From the NCBI GenBank assembly GCA_003510135.1, contig DOKY01000038.1, forward strand, positions 1 to 36,079: DNA of 36,079 bases, written 5' to 3'. The position numbers were made by a program, and so were the translations under genes. A model generated the notes under the pieces. The model searched no databases, was not told the origin of the DNA, and saw nothing but the letters and a program-made list of their open reading frames with translations. How positions within the stretch are numbered: the first letter of the stretch is position 1; each line of letters starts with the position of its first letter. Below, in pieces: positions 1 to 8,474 of the stretch. Source of the stretch: Pseudothermotoga sp. (GTDB lineage Bacteria; Thermotogota; Thermotogae; Thermotogales; DSM-5069).

Positions 1-27
1 TCTAAAGGTTCAAGCGGTGAATGGTGC

Positions 28-56
28 TTTCTCTCTGAGGTTTGCGAAGCTATAAT
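28..56 (+). promoter_or_regulatory. Candidate sigma-A promoter for the first operon
   Basis: A perfect TATAAT lies at 51-56. The matching -35 position 17 bases upstream (28-33, TTTCTC) is a poor match to TTGACA. Transcription would start near 62-64, leaving a leader of about 70 bases before the GTG start at 134. The -10 is seen in the sequence; promoter function is inferred. Bases 1-50 hold nothing else I can identify. Confidence 0.45.
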
Positions 57-133
57 AACTATAGCAAAGGTTACGATTGGTGTCAATCCATTACAAAATG
101 TTTCAGAAAATCGCAAAAAACGAGGGTGACAGC

Positions 134-1006
134 GTGGTCAGATTGATTGGAATAAACATCGACACGAAGCGCCTTTCCGGCTCAGAAGAGAGACTCAAAG
201 AAGAACTCGAGAAGTTTGAACGCCTCGGATTTGACTGCGTCGAGATTCCCCCCGCGGGTCTGGATGTTATCTTCACCGGCCAAATCGTTCACGGAAGATT
301 GAACCGTATCACGCAGGTTATGAAGCGGTCGAGTCTGAAGTTCACAGTTCATGGACCAGATCTTGTGGATCTGTCTTCAAGCAGAAAAGAAGACCTTCAG
401 ATCCTCTCTGCAACCATCGACTTCGCTTCCAGTATAGACGCGCTGACGGTCGTCTATCACTGTGCCTGGCTTGGCGAAAGCGCAGAAAAAAAACGAAGAG
501 AAATCGAGAATCTGAAAAGACTCTGCGCCAAACTCGAGAAGACGAACGTCTGTCTTGTCGTTGAGAACACCAGACAGTTAATAGAACAAACTCTACAGGT
601 CGTAACCGCTGTGAACCATCCGCAGGTGAAACTCTTGATCGACGTGGGACACCTTTTCCTGAGAGTGAAAGGGAACGAGCAAAAGTTTTTGGAACAGCTC
701 TCTCTCGGACTTTCCCATGCTTTCGAACTGCACGTTCACGACAACTTTGGAAAACCGGTGAATCACGGCAAAGCTTCGCTGTCGGGACAAATCGATTTTG
801 CTTATCTGTATGGACTGGGGGATCTGCATTTACCCTTAGGATTTGGCAAAATTCCGTTCGAAAGAGTGTTTGAACTGGTGCGCGAGAGGTTCGAAGGTAT
901 AATCGTTCTCGAGATAAACGATCTGAACAGGTTCGAGAGGGACATTCCTGAAACGTTAGAAAAGTTGAAAGTCCTGTCTTATGCTGGGGGTGTTCAACGT
1001 GCATGA
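134..1006 (+). CDS. Sugar phosphate isomerase/epimerase-like TIM-barrel protein
   Basis: A 290-residue protein of the xylose isomerase-like TIM-barrel (AP endonuclease family 2) superfamily, cytoplasmic. The metal-site pattern of this family is visible in order: a Glu in VVENT, an Asp in LIDVGH, a His in LHVHDN and a Glu near the end in VLEIND. Members isomerise or epimerise sugars or cut abasic DNA; which applies here cannot be told from sequence. I chose GTG 134 because GAGGGTGA sits just upstream; an ATG at 77 would add 19 residues not resembling the family. It overlaps the start of the next gene by 8 bases, so the two are probably translationally coupled. It leads a plus-strand run that also encodes a transglutaminase-like protein, a dipeptide epimerase and an amidase. 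Confidence 0.75.
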   Translation: MVRLIGINIDTKRLSGSEERLKEELEKFERLGFDCVEIPPAGLDVIFTGQIVHGRLNRITQVMKRSSLKFTVHGPDLVDLSSSRKEDLQILSATIDFASSIDALTVVYHCAWLGESAEKKRREIENLKRLCAKLEKTNVCLVVENTRQLIEQTLQVVTAVNHPQVKLLIDVGHLFLRVKGNEQKFLEQLSLGLSHAFELHVHDNFGKPVNHGKASLSGQIDFAYLYGLGDLHLPLGFGKIPFERVFELVRERFEGIIVLEINDLNRFERDIPETLEKLKVLSYAGGVQRA

Positions 1007-2321
1007 GTTCCTCGTGTGCGGCATTCCCGAGAACGTCCGACGGTTCGAAGAGGTCGGCGACTGGGAAGCGGCCATGGCGTTGATCGACAGGTGGTTAAGA
1101 GACACACGGATCAGCGATCTACAGAGGCAGCGACTCGAGTACGAAAAGTTCAGGATCAAAAGATTGCTTGCGGCATACCCGTACGACGAAGCTGACGCTT
1201 TGGAAAAGGCGAAAGAAATGATCAGAGACCTCGATTACGAAGAATTCTACAGACTCATCGACGAAGGTTGTGTCGACTTCATACTCGTCAACAGGAGAAG
1301 AAGGTTTTTCGAAAGGTTCGTTCAGAACATAGGCTTCATTCGACCCGAGTACAGGGGCAGGATAAGGAAAGATCCCGAGGAAGAAGAACACAGAGAGTTG
1401 ATCGAACGAAGAATAAAAGCGCTTGCCGATGGAGCTTCACCAAAGACCTACACCGTACAGGTTAAATTGAAAGCCAGAGTGGATTCGCACGACGATTACT
1501 TCAGAGTCTGGCTGCCGTTTCCAAAGGAAGGTCTTCAAGTTGAAGATGTGAAACTGCTCTATGTCAGTGACGAAAACTATTTTTTGGCCAACAACGACGT
1601 GCCACAGAGAACCATCTTTTTCGAAGGAACAAGCAAAGAGTACATCGTGGAATTCGAATACAAGATTCGAGAATGGATCAACAGGATAGATCCTTCAAAG
1701 GTTCAAACGAGCGACATGGATGAGTTCTTGAGCGAGGAACCTCCCCACATAGTGTTCACGCATTACGTAAGACATCTCACTCAGCAAATCGTGAGCAACG
1801 AAACCAATCCTTATCTGAAGGCCAAGCGCATCTACGACTGGATCACGACTAAGGTGAGGTATTCTTACGTGAGGCCCTACGCGACTTACGAAAACATATC
1901 CCAGTACGTCGCGGAGAACCTCAGAGGAGATTGCGGCTTTCAGGCTCTCCTTTTCATAACCATGTGCAGGATCGCGAAGGTTCCCGCGAGATGGCAGTCA
2001 GGCTGGTACGTGACACCTTACTTTGCCTCGCCACATGATTGGGCGCTGTTTTACGTCGAACCGTACGGATGGCTTCCTGCGGATCCTTCTTTCGGTGGTG
2101 CAAGAAGACACGATGAAAAGCTGCGCAGCTTTTACTTCGGCAACCTCGACGGCTTCAGGATGGTCGCCAACGACGATTTCATGAAGCAGTTCGTGCCCGA
2201 ACCGAAGTTTTACAGGGAAGATCCCACGGACAACCAGCTCGGCGAGGCCGAGACACACAACAAGAAAATACCACTAGAAACAAGCATAGAGGTGGTGCGC
2301 TTTGAAGGCTGGGAGGTATGA
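999..2321 (+). CDS. Transglutaminase-like cysteine peptidase-fold protein
   Basis: A 440-residue protein with a transglutaminase-like domain in its C-terminal half. The Cys-His-Asp triad is visible: Cys312 in RGDCGFQALLF, His346 in SPHDWALF and Asp362 in LPADPS. Residues 1-145 are helical and charged, and about 150-230 looks like a beta-rich domain common in such proteins. There is no signal peptide, so it is probably cytoplasmic. Bacterial members are mostly peptidases or amidases, not true transglutaminases. GTG 999 is preferred over ATG 981 because a GGGGGTG ribosome site precedes it at good spacing. Three bases separate it from the dipeptide epimerase, which suggests a peptide substrate; that is inference. 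Confidence 0.8.
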   Translation: MHEFLVCGIPENVRRFEEVGDWEAAMALIDRWLRDTRISDLQRQRLEYEKFRIKRLLAAYPYDEADALEKAKEMIRDLDYEEFYRLIDEGCVDFILVNRRRRFFERFVQNIGFIRPEYRGRIRKDPEEEEHRELIERRIKALADGASPKTYTVQVKLKARVDSHDDYFRVWLPFPKEGLQVEDVKLLYVSDENYFLANNDVPQRTIFFEGTSKEYIVEFEYKIREWINRIDPSKVQTSDMDEFLSEEPPHIVFTHYVRHLTQQIVSNETNPYLKAKRIYDWITTKVRYSYVRPYATYENISQYVAENLRGDCGFQALLFITMCRIAKVPARWQSGWYVTPYFASPHDWALFYVEPYGWLPADPSFGGARRHDEKLRSFYFGNLDGFRMVANDDFMKQFVPEPKFYREDPTDNQLGEAETHNKKIPLETSIEVVRFEGWEV

Positions 2322-2324
2322 AAG

Positions 2325-3356
2325 ATGGCGAAGATCAAAGACGTTCGTCTCGTTTTGAACAAATACAGTTACAGAAAACCTTTCCACATCACGGGCAGTA
2401 TCTCTTCAGAAGCAAACAACGTCGATGTGGAGTTGCTCCTGGATAACGGTATCGTGGCGCGTGGTGAGGCATCTCCATCCTTCAGAGTCAACGGTGAGAA
2501 GACGGAAATGCTCTTGGCGATGGAAGACTTCCTGAGGGAAAACTTGATCGGTCTGGACGTGCGCAATTACGGAGAGATTTTTGAGATTACAGACAAACTT
2601 CTGGCGACTCCGAGCTTGAAGGCTGCTGTTCAGTTTGCCACGCTTGACGGCTTGTGTGAAGAGCTGGGCATAACTGTGGCGGAGTTCCTGGGCGGTGCAA
2701 AGACAGAGATAGAAACGGATAAAACGGTGGGCATAGACACGATAGAGAACAGATTGAAGGACGCAGAAGAGATCTTCAAAGAGGGTTTCAGAACCATCAA
2801 GGTGAAGGTGGGGGAAAATCTGAAAGAAGACATCGACGCGATGTTAGAGATTGCCAGGCTAACGAAAGGAGCTAGCTACATAGTCGATGCAAACATGGGC
2901 TACACACCCAAGCAGGCTGTCGAGTTTGCGAACGCTCTGTACCGCTCTGGCGTGGACATTGCAGTTTATGAGCAGCCCGTTGTCTGGTACGACATCGAGG
3001 AGCTCAGGTACGTGAGGTTCCACTGTCCGTTCCCCGTGGCCGCGGACGAATCCGCCAAGAGAAAGTACGACGTGTTGAGGTTGATCAAAGAAGAAGCGGT
3101 GGATTACATCAACATAAAACTCATGAAGAGTGGTATCAGCGATGCGCTTGCGATCGTTGAGATGGCAAAGGCTTCCAACGTCAAACTGATGATCGGTTGC
3201 ATGGCGGAATCCAGTCTCGGGATCAATCAGAGTGTTCAGTTCGCGCTCGGGACCGGCGCCTTCGATTTTCACGATCTGGACAGCCACCTGTTGTTGGAAG
3301 AACCTTCTTTCAGAGGAAAGTTCGTCCAGGACGGTCCAAAGATGAAGCTGAGGTGA
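2325..3356 (+). CDS. Dipeptide epimerase (L-Ala-D/L-Glu epimerase type, enolase superfamily)
   Basis: A 343-residue enolase-superfamily enzyme of the muconate-lactonising subgroup, the usual length. The active-site set is complete: the KxK base at Lys159/Lys161 (TIKVKVGE), metal ligands Asp188 (DANMGYTP), Glu216 (YEQPV) and Asp241 (AADESAK), and the opposing base Lys265 (NIKLMKSG). A DLDSH motif near the C-terminus resembles the one that binds the substrate amino group in Ala-Glu epimerases. Thermotoga maritima has a close functional relative, TM0006. The reaction is epimerisation of the C-terminal residue of L-Ala-Glu-like dipeptides, used in murein peptide degradation. The exact dipeptide preference cannot be read here. 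It lies in one operon with the amidase 5 bases downstream. Confidence 0.85.
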   Translation: MAKIKDVRLVLNKYSYRKPFHITGSISSEANNVDVELLLDNGIVARGEASPSFRVNGEKTEMLLAMEDFLRENLIGLDVRNYGEIFEITDKLLATPSLKAAVQFATLDGLCEELGITVAEFLGGAKTEIETDKTVGIDTIENRLKDAEEIFKEGFRTIKVKVGENLKEDIDAMLEIARLTKGASYIVDANMGYTPKQAVEFANALYRSGVDIAVYEQPVVWYDIEELRYVRFHCPFPVAADESAKRKYDVLRLIKEEAVDYINIKLMKSGISDALAIVEMAKASNVKLMIGCMAESSLGINQSVQFALGTGAFDFHDLDSHLLLEEPSFRGKFVQDGPKMKLR

Positions 3357-3361
3357 TCGCG

Positions 3362-4696
3362 GTGAGAATAAGAGAGCTGATGAAACTGTACGCACAGAGA
3401 AGAATCAGACCCCAAGAGGTCATCGAAGAATGCTTCAGGAAGATAGAAGAAACGAAGCACCTTGGAGCCTTCATCAGTCTCGATTACGATGGTGCGATGA
3501 GAACAGCACAGATGCTGGAAAAATCTTTCACAAAAGAACTTCCACCACTGTACGGAGTGCCCATAGCCGTTAAAGACTTAATCGACGTTGCGGGTTTGAG
3601 AACGACGGCCGGGAGCCTGTTCTTCAAGGATAACGTTGCGAAAGAGGATGCCTTCGTGATACAGCAGTTGAAGAAAGCGGGAGCCATTATCGTGGGAAAG
3701 ACGAACCTGCACGAGATCGCACTCGGTGTGACGAACAACAATCCACACTTCGGACCTTGCAGAAATCCGCACGATCCAGCAAGAATTTCGGGTGGTTCGT
3801 CCGGAGGCTCTGCGGTCTCAGTCGCCACAAACGCGGTGCTGGCAGCGCTCGGTACGGACACCGGCGGTTCCATAAGGATCCCCTCGGCGCTGTGTGGTGT
3901 CGTCGGGTTGAAACCCACCTACGGAAGGGTCAGTGTGAGAGGTGTGATGCCTCTGTCCTGGCATCTGGATCACGTTGGACCGATAGCAAACTGCGTTGAA
4001 GATGCGTGGATCGTTCTCAAGTCGATTTCGAGATACAATGCGCAGGATCCCTTTTCTCAGAAAGCACCTCTCAGAGAGCCCGATTTTGAGAAGTTTCCCA
4101 AAGGGATAAGAATACTGAAAGTCACGGGCAACTTCGTCTCCAAAGCTGACGAGAGAATCTTGAAGATCATGGATGAAGCGTGCGAGGTGCTCGAACAGTT
4201 GGGTGCCCTCATCGAGGAGAAGCCTCTGGAATGGCTCAAGGACGCGGCGGCGGCCAACGGTTTGATCACCCAGACAGAGGCAGCGGCCTTCCACAGAGAA
4301 AGGTTGAAACAGCACCCAGAAATGTTCTCTGACGATGTCAGACAGAGACTAATGGAAGGTGCTTCAACGAGTGGTGTTGATTATGCTCAGGCGAGGAAGA
4401 TTCAAACGATGACAAAGCACAATTTCAAACAACTTTTCTCACAGTACGATCTTTTAATGCTCCCAACTGTGCCCATCGTTGCTCCCCCAATAGAGGGCGA
4501 GAACGCCGTCGAGATGGCAAGGCGTTTGACACGTTTCACGGCCGAGTTCAACATCTCGCATCTTCCAGCTATCAGCATACCGTTTGGTCGTGTGGACGGC
4601 CTGCCGGTCGGTGTGCAGTTCGTCACGAAGTGGTGGAGGGAAGATCTACTGGTTCAAGTGGCGCACGCGTTTGAGCGCTCGACGGCACACTCTTGA
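3362..4696 (+). CDS. Amidase signature family hydrolase
   Basis: A 444-residue amidase-signature enzyme with the Ser-cisSer-Lys triad: Lys71 (AVKDL), cis-Ser146 in GGSSGGSA and nucleophile Ser170 in TGGSIRIPS. It resembles general amidases more than GatA: the segment after the signature reads SWHLDHVGPIA, where GatA usually has SLDQIGP, and it is shorter at the C-terminus. GTG 3362 is chosen because AGGTGA precedes it by about 5 bases; upstream in-frame codons lie inside the epimerase gene. It hydrolyses an amide, substrate unknown. As last clear member of the operon with a dipeptide epimerase and a transglutaminase-fold protein, it may deamidate or split amides from peptides (inference). Confidence 0.85.
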   Translation: MRIRELMKLYAQRRIRPQEVIEECFRKIEETKHLGAFISLDYDGAMRTAQMLEKSFTKELPPLYGVPIAVKDLIDVAGLRTTAGSLFFKDNVAKEDAFVIQQLKKAGAIIVGKTNLHEIALGVTNNNPHFGPCRNPHDPARISGGSSGGSAVSVATNAVLAALGTDTGGSIRIPSALCGVVGLKPTYGRVSVRGVMPLSWHLDHVGPIANCVEDAWIVLKSISRYNAQDPFSQKAPLREPDFEKFPKGIRILKVTGNFVSKADERILKIMDEACEVLEQLGALIEEKPLEWLKDAAAANGLITQTEAAAFHRERLKQHPEMFSDDVRQRLMEGASTSGVDYAQARKIQTMTKHNFKQLFSQYDLLMLPTVPIVAPPIEGENAVEMARRLTRFTAEFNISHLPAISIPFGRVDGLPVGVQFVTKWWREDLLVQVAHAFERSTAHS

Positions 4697-4760
4697 AATT
4701 TGAACTTCCCCGATGAACCAACTCTGTTCTTCCAAGGTCGAAGTTTTTGATCAGGAGGGG

Positions 4761-5267
4761 GTGAACGAGACGGCAAAGTGGATTGCTTGCTTGTTCGTCT
4801 TTTTTTGGTTGACGACATTCGGGCAGTCCCACTTGTTTTTCTGCAGCAGCCTCATTCAAGAAGATTCAGGTTTCGCAACGTTGGAAGCAAAGGAAAGTGT
4901 GACTAAAAGGGCAGTCCTCTTGATCGAATATGATTCTGGCGGTTTCGTACATTGGCATGCTGTTTTGACCGTTTATGAGAATTGCTTAGCCATACTCACG
5001 GAGAAAGGTCCATCGGGTCCAAGAAATGTGTGCTTCAAGGTTGAAGAGAGTGATTTAGCCTCGATCTTGAATTACCTATGTAGCATGCCGCAAAAGCAAA
5101 TAGGAGAGCCACAGGTGAACAGTGACACCTATAGAATAAAATGTCCGATGAAGGAAAACGCCGAGCTGATCATCTTCGTTTCTCCGCTGTATCACGAAAC
5201 GAATGATCATTACACTTCACAGTTGCTCAAGATCCTAAGAAAATGGCTCTGGCAGCACAAACGCTGA
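4761..5267 (+). CDS. Hypothetical exported or membrane-anchored protein
   Basis: About 168 residues with no family I recognise. From GTG 4761 the protein begins with a short polar stretch followed by a hydrophobic segment (WIACLFVFFWLTTF), which reads as a signal peptide or single anchor. The rest is a mixed alpha/beta domain with several cysteines. The start is uncertain: AGGAGGGG directly precedes GTG 4761, which is closer than usual. An upstream ATG at 4713 is possible but would place polar residues ahead of the hydrophobic segment. It is co-directional with the amidase after a 64-base gap and converges on the HEAT-repeat gene. A weak hairpin (AGCG-CCG-CGCT, 5284-5294) followed by ATTTTGT might end transcription. 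Confidence 0.5.
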   Translation: MNETAKWIACLFVFFWLTTFGQSHLFFCSSLIQEDSGFATLEAKESVTKRAVLLIEYDSGGFVHWHAVLTVYENCLAILTEKGPSGPRNVCFKVEESDLASILNYLCSMPQKQIGEPQVNSDTYRIKCPMKENAELIIFVSPLYHETNDHYTSQLLKILRKWLWQHKR

Positions 5268-5292
5268 AAAGACTTCTCTGAAGAGCGCCGCG

Positions 5293-5928
5293 CTATTTTG
5301 TAAATGCCTTCACTTCGGAGATCAGCTCTTTGTCAGCGATCTTTTCGAAGTGATCCCAGAGTTTTGGATCTTTCATCGTCAACATAGAAATTGCTTGCAC
5401 TATGTCTTTCTTTACATCTTCTGCGAACCTATCGTCTCTGTAAGCTCTGGCGAGCACCTCTATCGTTCGCGGTACTGGAACGTGGGAAAGTGCCATGATG
5501 ACCTGCGTGGCCAGCTCTTCTCTGTATTCATCCTCAAGCAGATAGTAGGCAAGGATGTCGAGGATCTTTTCACCGTCTTTGAGCTTGCAGATCGCTTCGT
5601 ATATGACGAGCTGTGCAGACTCGTCGTCGTACCTGCTCAGAAGATTGTACAGATCCTTCTTTATACTCGTTTCACCAAGATCGGAGAGTATGTCCACAAG
5701 ATAGAGCAGAACCACATCGTTCTGCTGGCACATTTTGATGCGCTCTCTGTACTTCTGAAGCAGGATGGGACGTGCGGCATCGCCGAAACGGTATATGATC
5801 TGCAGGACGGTCTCGCGAACCTTTTCGTCCTCGTCCGTGAGGAGGTTTATCAAACTCGGTATCGCCTCGACTCCTTTTTCCGATATTATTCTCTCAACGA
5901 GTCGTTCGACATCGTCGTTCACGTCCAT
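5293..5928 (-). CDS. HEAT-repeat protein coupled to Rad50
   Basis: A 211-residue all-helical protein built of HEAT or armadillo-like repeats. Repeats with the pattern IPSLINLLTDEDEKVRETVLQII are visible near residues 17-45, and similar units follow through to about residue 195. Such repeats make curved scaffolds for protein contact and carry no catalytic motif. The ATG lies inside the last codons of rad50 (overlap of 10 bases), so its translation is probably tied to Rad50. This suggests, without proving, a role with the Mre11-Rad50 complex or another DNA-associated partner. It ends with TAG at 5293 and closes the long minus-strand run. No signal peptide is seen. Confidence 0.7.
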   Translation of the reverse strand: MDVNDDVERLVERIISEKGVEAIPSLINLLTDEDEKVRETVLQIIYRFGDAARPILLQKYRERIKMCQQNDVVLLYLVDILSDLGETSIKKDLYNLLSRYDDESAQLVIYEAICKLKDGEKILDILAYYLLEDEYREELATQVIMALSHVPVPRTIEVLARAYRDDRFAEDVKKDIVQAISMLTMKDPKLWDHFEKIADKELISEVKAFTK

Positions 5929-8474
5929 CGCAGCTTACCACCCTTCTCAACGATCAGCTTACGGTCGAAGTAATCCGCAAACTCTGGTTCGTGTGTCACG
6001 AACCCTATGACCTTGCTCAGTCTTTCGAGTCTCTTCAAAGCGTCTGCGACCTTCAACTTATTGTCGCTGTCTAAGCTCGAGAAACCTTCGTCGATGAAGA
6101 AAGCTTCCATCTCGCCGGTGGCTTCCTCCGCGATGCTCATCGCCAGTGCTATCGAAACCAGGGTCTTTTCACCACCCGAAAGTCCGTTCGCGTCCCTCCT
6201 GATACTCCCATCTCTCACGACGAAACCCGATTCGTCGACAGAGAGCGAGAACCTTCCATCGGTCAGGAAATCCAACAGCTGGTTCGCGCGTTCCACGATT
6301 TCGCTCAGAACCGTGTTTGCCACGTAAGATTGGAATTCTCTCGCAGCGAGCGTGTCCTTTACCATGGAAAGTATTGAAGATTGCCTGCGCGCCTCTTCGA
6401 ACCTTTCTTGGAGTTTCTCCAGTTGCCTCGACAGTTCCTCTTTTCTTTCCATGAAATGCCTCACAATCGCTCTTCTGTTGATCTTTTGGTCTCTCTGGTT
6501 CTTCAAACCCTCCAGCTCCTGCCGCAGCGAGTTCTCCATTTTCTGGCACTCTTCTTTGTTCTTCCTCACCGATCCCTTTAACTGTTCTATCTGACTCTTG
6601 AGCTGTCCTATCTCTGCGTCTATCCTGGAAAGCCTCTCCTGCGCGCCCACCGGGGGCAGATCCTTTACAACGTACCTTTCGAAGGTTTCCAGATCCATAC
6701 CGATCTTCGTGAGTGACAGGAGCAATTCTTTTTCGATGCTTTGTTTTCTAAAAGACAATTCTTTCTGCTCTTCGACAAGAGCTTTCAGATCCTCTTCGAG
6801 TTCCTTCAACCTCAACTGGAGCTGCTGTTTCGTGCCTTCCTTCTTCGAAATGTCCGCGGCCAGCGCAGATTTTTTCATCAGAAGTTTCTGAAGCTGAGCG
6901 TTGAGCTCTCTGAGTCTCTTCTTGATATGTGGTGAATAGCCGATCTCGTCGAGCCTTTGAGAAATCTGACCTTGCTCCAGCTCGATTTTGTGTAATTGTT
7001 GCTGAAGCGCGGTGAATTCTTCCTTCAGCTTATGGTCGGTCTCGGAAAGGTTCTCAAGCTCTATGAGAATCTGAGTCCTTTTCTCTTTCAACTTTTCGAT
7101 CGTCTCGCGCATCTGTCTGTACTTTTCCAGATCGTACTCAAGCCTACCCACGCTTCTTTTTCTGTAAGTTCCACCACAGACGGGGCATCTGTCTCCGTCT
7201 CGCAGTTCTTCCGCGATCTGGTCTGCCATCCAGAGAACGGCCGAGGATTTGACTTTCTCGAATTCTTCGGTCAGAAAATTCAACTCTCGTTCCAGTTCAA
7301 CCTGTTCCTTTTTTTTCTCCTGGATTCTCCTCGTCGTTCTTTCGAGATCCTGTTTCCTGTTTTGAAGATGTTGTTCCAGCGTTGTCCAGCGTTCTTTGAG
7401 GTTGGACGATCTTTCCACCAGTTGTTCGCACTGCTCGTCTATTTTCGAAAGCCTCTCGATCTCTTGCTGAACTTTCTGAACTGTATCGTCGCATTGAGAA
7501 GCTTCGAAACTGGCCTTTTGCACCTCTTCTTCGAGCCTCTGCAGTTCTTGCTGAACCCTGAAACGACTGGCCTGGAGCTTTTCGATGTTGCCTTCAACTT
7601 TCTCCAGCGATTCAGACGTATGGAGAAGTTCTCGATAGGGCAACTCGAGCGATTTGGCCGCAGATATCTTTCTCTCTTCCTCAATTAAAACCAAAAGTGT
7701 CTTTCTCTCTTCAACTTTGGAGTGCAACATCGTTTCGAGGGATTCTATCTGTGAATGTATCTGAAGATCGCGTTCGACATTTTTGAGCTCTTCTTCTTTC
7801 GAGGATATCTGTCTGTCCAGATTCTTGATCTCGCTTTCCAAAAGGTCTAAGGGCGTCTCTTTGATGTGTGAATCCAACCCTTCGATTTCTTCCTTTAACT
7901 CGTTGACCCTGCGCAGAAGTTCGTCCCTATCGCGCTGTGCATCTTTGAAGGCGTCGTTCACCTTTTCGATGATCTTCGTCAGTTTTTTCTTCTCGAATAG
8001 CACATCGAAAACGATGTCGTTTATCTTTGAACGCGTAGCGGTGAGCAAACTCGAAACCATACCCTGTGGCAGGAAGAAGGTGCTCGTGAAACTCTCATAA
8101 CTCGCCCCCATGACCTCTCTCAGTTTTTCGTCCACCAGACTGCGCTGGGAGGCCACGACTCTGTCGTTCACGAAGAGCACGGCTTCACTCGATCTGTCTT
8201 TCGTTCTGACGCGCCTCACGACCTCGTACTTTTTCCCACCTCTCAAGAAGGAGAACTTCACCTGACAGTGATCCGCTCCAGATCTCACGTAGTCGAGCGG
8301 GCTTTTCTTGCCGTAGCGAACGCCCACGCCGTACAGCGAAAAGACGATCGCTTCGAGCAGTGAAGACTTTCCCGCGCCGTTCTGCCCGACGATGAGAAAC
8401 ACACCGTCTTTGAAATCGAGTACACACTCCTCGATACCAAGAAAATTCTCTATCTCAATCCTGAGTGGCCTCAG
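5919..8474 (-). CDS. sbcC: Rad50/SbcC-type DNA repair ATPase, probable CTG start
   Basis: An 851-residue SMC-like ATPase that partners Mre11 in processing DNA ends. The Walker A motif GQNGAGKSS is near the N-terminus, two long coiled-coil arms flank a zinc hook CPVC at about residue 428, and the C-terminal lobe carries the signature LSGGEKTL and Walker B AFFIDEGFSSLD. The family N-terminus (RPLRIEIENFLGIEE) is encoded upstream of the first GTG (8402). In that frame the only plausible start after a TGA stop is CTG at 8474, preceded by GGGAGGTCG at 8 bases and aligned with the Met of the T. maritima homologue as I recall it. It overlaps the end of mre11 by 20 bases. Starting at GTG 8402 would lose the first beta strand of the ATPase. 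Confidence 0.9.
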   Translation of the reverse strand: MRPLRIEIENFLGIEECVLDFKDGVFLIVGQNGAGKSSLLEAIVFSLYGVGVRYGKKSPLDYVRSGADHCQVKFSFLRGGKKYEVVRRVRTKDRSSEAVLFVNDRVVASQRSLVDEKLREVMGASYESFTSTFFLPQGMVSSLLTATRSKINDIVFDVLFEKKKLTKIIEKVNDAFKDAQRDRDELLRRVNELKEEIEGLDSHIKETPLDLLESEIKNLDRQISSKEEELKNVERDLQIHSQIESLETMLHSKVEERKTLLVLIEEERKISAAKSLELPYRELLHTSESLEKVEGNIEKLQASRFRVQQELQRLEEEVQKASFEASQCDDTVQKVQQEIERLSKIDEQCEQLVERSSNLKERWTTLEQHLQNRKQDLERTTRRIQEKKKEQVELERELNFLTEEFEKVKSSAVLWMADQIAEELRDGDRCPVCGGTYRKRSVGRLEYDLEKYRQMRETIEKLKEKRTQILIELENLSETDHKLKEEFTALQQQLHKIELEQGQISQRLDEIGYSPHIKKRLRELNAQLQKLLMKKSALAADISKKEGTKQQLQLRLKELEEDLKALVEEQKELSFRKQSIEKELLLSLTKIGMDLETFERYVVKDLPPVGAQERLSRIDAEIGQLKSQIEQLKGSVRKNKEECQKMENSLRQELEGLKNQRDQKINRRAIVRHFMERKEELSRQLEKLQERFEEARRQSSILSMVKDTLAAREFQSYVANTVLSEIVERANQLLDFLTDGRFSLSVDESGFVVRDGSIRRDANGLSGGEKTLVSIALAMSIAEEATGEMEAFFIDEGFSSLDSDNKLKVADALKRLERLSKVIGFVTHEPEFADYFDRKLIVEKGGKLRWT

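Noticed and set aside
3197..3361. A longer amidase reading frame starting at 3197
   Set aside because: The extra 55 codons lie inside the epimerase gene in another frame and do not resemble an amidase; GTG 3362 has a good ribosome site.
3362..4696. Glu-tRNA(Gln) amidotransferase subunit A (GatA)
   Set aside because: The region after the amidase signature follows general amidases (SWHLDHVGPIA), and no gatB or gatC is adjacent.
5284..5300. Intrinsic terminator AGCG-CCG-CGCT followed by ATTTTGT
   Set aside because: The stem is only four pairs; kept as a remark in the preceding gene, not as a feature.
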